Assembly: GCA_029247365.1 (NCBI GenBank)
Contig: JAQWLJ010000038.1
Span: 25,872 to 89,871, forward strand
DNA length: 64,000 bases
Origin: Acidimicrobiales bacterium
GTDB lineage: Bacteria; Actinomycetota; Acidimicrobiia; Acidimicrobiales; Aldehydirespiratoraceae
Reading direction: 5' to 3'
A program made the translations under genes and the position numbers. Every line of letters begins with the position of its first letter. Position 1 is the stretch's first letter. The notes beneath the pieces were generated by a model. The model had not been told where the DNA came from. It ran no database searches and worked only from the letters and a program-made list of their open reading frames with translations. Positions 61,283 to 64,000 of this stretch are shown here, in pieces.

Positions 61283-62599
61283 TTAGCCTCTTCGGCTTTT
61301 CAATCGCCCCTTTTTTACAAAACCATCATAGTTCCTCATTACCAAGTGGGATTCAATCTGTTGCATAGTATCCAAAGAAACACCCACAACAATCAATAAA
61401 CTTGTTCCACCGAAGTAAAATGGGATATTGAAATACTTTATCAAATAATCCGGCAAAATACAGATTAAAGAAAGATACATGGCCCCATAAAACGTAATTC
61501 TAGAAAGAATCGTATCTATATACTCTGAAGTCTTAGCCCCAGGTCTAATTCCCGGCACATACCCTCCATGTTTCTTCATATTATCTGCCACATCAACAGG
61601 GTTGAATATGACTGCGGTATAGAAATAACAAAAGAAAAAGACCGCACCGACAAAAACCAGACTATACACAATAGTTCCGGGAGTTAACATAGCAGAAACT
61701 GACTGCATCCACGGGTGACTAATAAATTGAGCAATGGTGGCTGGAAACATAATAATGGATGAAGCAAAAATCGGAGGGATAACTCCTGAAGTATTTACTT
61801 TTAAAGGCAAGTGTGTTGACTGCCCACCCATCATTTTCCTACCTACTACTCGCTTAGCATATTGGATTGGAATCCTGCGCTGACCTCCTTCGGTAAAAAC
61901 AATGACCCCAACCACTACGATCATTAAAACTAGCAGAAAAAGCATAACTAGCACAGACATTTCGCCCGTACCCATCAAATCCATTGACTGAAATATTGCG
62001 GCGGGAGTTCCAGCTACAATCCCGGAAAAAATAATTAGCGATATTCCATTTCCTATTCCCCGCTCAGTGATCTGCTCACCAAGCCACATCAAAAAACAAG
62101 TTCCCGCAGTTAGCGTTAAAACAGTCATCATTCTGAACGACCAACCCGGTTCCGGAACAATGAGGCCCCCACTTGGACTCTTCATAGCTTCAAGTCCTAC
62201 TGCTATTCCAGAGCCCTGAATCGTACTCAACACTACGGTTCCATACCGAGTGTATTGTGTTATTTTCTTTTGTCCCTGTTCCCCTTCTTTTTTTAACCTT
62301 GCAAGGTAGGGAGAAACGATCGTCATTAACTGAATAATGATAGACGAACTGATATATGGCATTATACCTAGCGCAAATATCGTTAACCTACTTAGCGCAC
62401 CGCCTGAAAACATGTCGAAAAATCCCAAGATAGTCCCCTGGGCTCGAGCAAACAACTCTGCTAATGCTATTGAGTTAATTCCCGGGGTCGGAATATGCGC
62501 CCCGATGCGATAAACAACCAAAAGCGCAAGCGTAAAAAGAATACGCTTCTTCAGCTCAGGTACGCGAAAAATATTGCCAAAACTATCAGCGCCACTCAT
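61283..62599 (-). CDS. secY: Preprotein translocase subunit SecY
   Basis: 438 residues, ten transmembrane segments by eye. Central channel of the Sec translocon. Seen: VYRIGAHIPTPGINSIAL, the plug region FFDMFSGGALSRLTIFALGI, the cytoplasmic loop GGQRRIPIQYAKRVVG, and KTSEYIDTILSRITFYGA. Directly abuts rplO. Confidence 0.97.
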   Translation of the reverse strand: MSGADSFGNIFRVPELKKRILFTLALLVVYRIGAHIPTPGINSIALAELFARAQGTILGFFDMFSGGALSRLTIFALGIMPYISSSIIIQLMTIVSPYLARLKKEGEQGQKKITQYTRYGTVVLSTIQGSGIAVGLEAMKSPSGGLIVPEPGWSFRMMTVLTLTAGTCFLMWLGEQITERGIGNGISLIIFSGIVAGTPAAIFQSMDLMGTGEMSVLVMLFLLVLMIVVVGVIVFTEGGQRRIPIQYAKRVVGRKMMGGQSTHLPLKVNTSGVIPPIFASSIIMFPATIAQFISHPWMQSVSAMLTPGTIVYSLVFVGAVFFFCYFYTAVIFNPVDVADNMKKHGGYVPGIRPGAKTSEYIDTILSRITFYGAMYLSLICILPDYLIKYFNIPFYFGGTSLLIVVGVSLDTMQQIESHLVMRNYDGFVKKGRLKSRRG

Positions 62600-63034
62600 C
62601 TATAGCTTAACAACCTTTCCCCCGGATTTCTCAATTTTAGCCTGAGCCGAGCCACTGAATTTATGAGCATGAACATTTATAGGTTTCGCTAGATCTCCGC
62701 AACCGAGAACCTTAACTAATCCAATTTTTTTAATCAGCCCTTTCTCCTTTAATACTTCAGGAGTTATAGGATCGACTTCAAGGCAACAAGCCAAGTCACC
62801 AATATTCACGATCTCAAATTGTTTTTTAAAGATATTGGTAAAACCTCGTTTGGGCAATCTTCGATAAATAGGCATCTGTCCTCCCTCAAACCATGGATGA
62901 GGACTTCCACCAGATCTACATTTCTGACCTTTTTGACCTTTACCAGATGTTTTTCCAGTACCAGAGCCAATACCCCGGCCAATTCTTTTTCTATTTTTTC
63001 TTTCTGGTCCCTTTAAACTTGACAAATGCAACAT
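62600..63034 (-). CDS. rplO: 50S ribosomal protein L15
   Basis: 144 residues. Basic Gly-rich start with [19 protein letters not shown] and [19 protein letters not shown], then the C-terminal domain with [20 protein letters not shown]. The 29-base gap to rpsE contains no rpmD (L30), which most spc operons carry there. Confidence 0.96.
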   Translation of the reverse strand: MLHLSSLKGPERKNRKRIGRGIGSGTGKTSGKGQKGQKCRSGGSPHPWFEGGQMPIYRRLPKRGFTNIFKKQFEIVNIGDLACCLEVDPITPEVLKEKGLIKKIGLVKVLGCGDLAKPINVHAHKFSGSAQAKIEKSGGKVVKL

Positions 63035-63063
63035 TCTTTATCTTCAATAATATTCAGAGCCTA

Positions 63064-63549
63064 TTATTTGCCACGTAAGCGGGCACATTCTTTTGCTGTT
63101 CGTAATCCGGTCAACCCCTCTATGGTCGCCTTGACAACATTATGCGGGTTATTGGTATTTAGACATTTGGTCAAAATGTCTCGGACACCAACTGCCTCCA
63201 ATACCGCCCGGACAGCACCCCCCGCAATTAAACCAGTTCCTCTCGATGCTGGTTTCATCAAGACCCGACCAGCACCATATGAACCAACGACGTCATGGGG
63301 GATGGAAGAACCCTCGAGACTAACTGCCACCAAGGTTCTCTTTGCTTTTTCCACTCCTTTTCGTATCGCCTCCGGAACCTCATTAGCTTTTCCCAATCCC
63401 CATCCCACCTTGCCTTCTCGATTGCCAACCACTACCAAAGCACTAAAGCTGAACCGGCGGCCACCCTTTACAACCTTAGCCACACGATTGATTTTGACAA
63501 CCTTATCAACAAAATCTGTGGGTTTATCTTGGTCCCGTTGTCGCAACAC
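63064..63549 (-). CDS. rpsE: 30S ribosomal protein S5
   Basis: 161 residues, GTG start at 63549 with a GGAGG site 5 bases upstream. Seen: [60 protein letters not shown] and [18 protein letters not shown] core 30S protein that affects decoding accuracy. Confidence 0.96.
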   Translation of the reverse strand: MLRQRDQDKPTDFVDKVVKINRVAKVVKGGRRFSFSALVVVGNREGKVGWGLGKANEVPEAIRKGVEKAKRTLVAVSLEGSSIPHDVVGSYGAGRVLMKPASRGTGLIAGGAVRAVLEAVGVRDILTKCLNTNNPHNVVKATIEGLTGLRTAKECARLRGK

Positions 63550-63567
63550 ATCCTCCTGCGTTATGAA

Positions 63568-63933
63568 TTAAAATTTTATTCCCTTTTCACGAACCGCATC
63601 AGCTAAAGCCTTTATACGTCCAGTATAAAGAAATCCGTTACGGTCATAATAAACTTCCTTTATTCCCTTTTCTGCTGCCGCCTCACCGACGAGAGACCCA
63701 ACTAGCGCCGCCGCCTTTAGGTTTCCGCCTTCCTTCATCCGCTTTTTGAAGCCAGGAGAAAGTGACGACATAGCGACAAGTGTTTTGCCTATACCATCAT
63801 CAACAATTTGCGCATATATATGCTTACTACTTCGGAACACAGTTAGCCTATGCCGACTTAATTGCTTATGTAGCTTAAGCTTAATCCTTCTTTTTCTTTG
63901 TAACCGTAGTCTTTCTCGATCAGATGTTTTCAT
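63568..63933 (-). CDS. rplR: 50S ribosomal protein L18
   Basis: 121 residues. Binds 5S rRNA. Seen: RIKLKLHKQLSRHRLTVFRS, KHIYAQIVDD, GNLKAAALVGSLVGEAAAEK and the family ending YYDRNGFLYTGRIKALADAV. It starts 4 bases after the rplF stop. Confidence 0.96.
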   Translation of the reverse strand: MKTSDRERLRLQRKRRIKLKLHKQLSRHRLTVFRSSKHIYAQIVDDGIGKTLVAMSSLSPGFKKRMKEGGNLKAAALVGSLVGEAAAEKGIKEVYYDRNGFLYTGRIKALADAVREKGIKF

Positions 63934-63937
63934 ATTA

Positions 63938-64000
63938 TTATCCTTTACCGGCTGCTGCTTTACCGGCTTTTCTGCGTATTCTTTCCGTAGAGTACATTAC
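63938..64000 (-). CDS. rplF: 50S ribosomal protein L6, C-terminal 20 residues only
   Basis: The window edge cuts the gene. The last codons read YSTERIRRKAGKAAAGKG and a TAA, matching the basic Arg/Lys tail of L6. Position directly before rplR is the standard spc order. Confidence 0.85.
   Translation of the reverse strand, partial: VMYSTERIRRKAGKAAAGKG

Overview
The window is a GC-rich actinobacterial chromosome segment (1 to about 60,337) joined to a short AT-rich segment (about 60,338 to 64,000) from a different kind of bacterium. The GC-rich part looks like the class Acidimicrobiia (Ilumatobacter-like). Supporting traits are the order metG-tatD-rpf-rsmA, the order cdsA-dxr-site-2 protease-ispG, a bL37-like mini ribosomal protein, a ferritin-like acyl-ACP desaturase, and many GTG/TTG starts. 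The class assignment is an inference from gene content; no marker search was run.

Layout of the GC-rich part. Positions 1-6.7 kb: rsmA (cut by the window edge), rpf, tatD, metG, rmuC, rsmI and a DUF192 gene. 6.8-14.8 kb: acyl-ACP desaturase, a PhyH dioxygenase, ychF, small membrane proteins, an HD-domain protein, a nucleotide-sugar-epimerase-like protein, a bL37-like gene, an amidohydrolase and a DCC protein. 14.8-18.2 kb: a split ADP-forming acyl-CoA synthetase, an ABM-domain protein and a queuosine salvage enzyme. 18.3-27.8 kb: a nucleoside uptake and salvage locus (BMP lipoprotein, ABC ATPase, two permeases, PhyH dioxygenase, MFS, a broken add, upp). 27.8-34.1 kb: hydroxyacid dehydrogenase, two enoyl-CoA hydratase-family enzymes, a diiron ferritin-like oxidase with its TetR regulator, and adenosine kinase. 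34.4-41.1 kb: aminopeptidase N, a metallophosphoesterase and riboflavin genes. 41-47 kb: the translation operon rimP-nusA-rnpM-infB-rbfA-truB-ribF. 47-53 kb: isoprenoid and phospholipid genes. 53-57.4 kb: rpsB-tsf-pyrH-frr and xerC. 57.4-60 kb: remnants of yifB and dprA, a cytochrome c lipoprotein, small proteins and an MFS transporter.

The AT-rich part is the middle of an spc ribosomal-protein operon on the minus strand: rplF (3' end), rplR, rpsE, rplO, secY, adk, infA and the first ~22 codons of rpmJ. rpmJ ends abruptly where the composition changes, so the junction is most likely an assembly chimera. rpmD and map are absent from this operon, a gene order shared with cyanobacteria and some relatives.

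Several genes are broken in ways that are either decay or sequence error. add has two compensating frame changes. yifB and dprA are fused by a large deletion with a stop codon and further frameshifts. A 42-codon ORF near 34.2 kb carries an in-frame amber. A lipoprotein-like reading frame without a start codon runs directly into upp. No phage, insertion sequence, CRISPR array, tRNA or rRNA was seen. I found no clear new biological system. The best candidates for follow-up are the structured intergenic RNA in the nucleoside transporter operon (19,494-19,610), the dioxygenase co-transcribed with that transporter, and the RibBA protein with a degenerate RibB domain.
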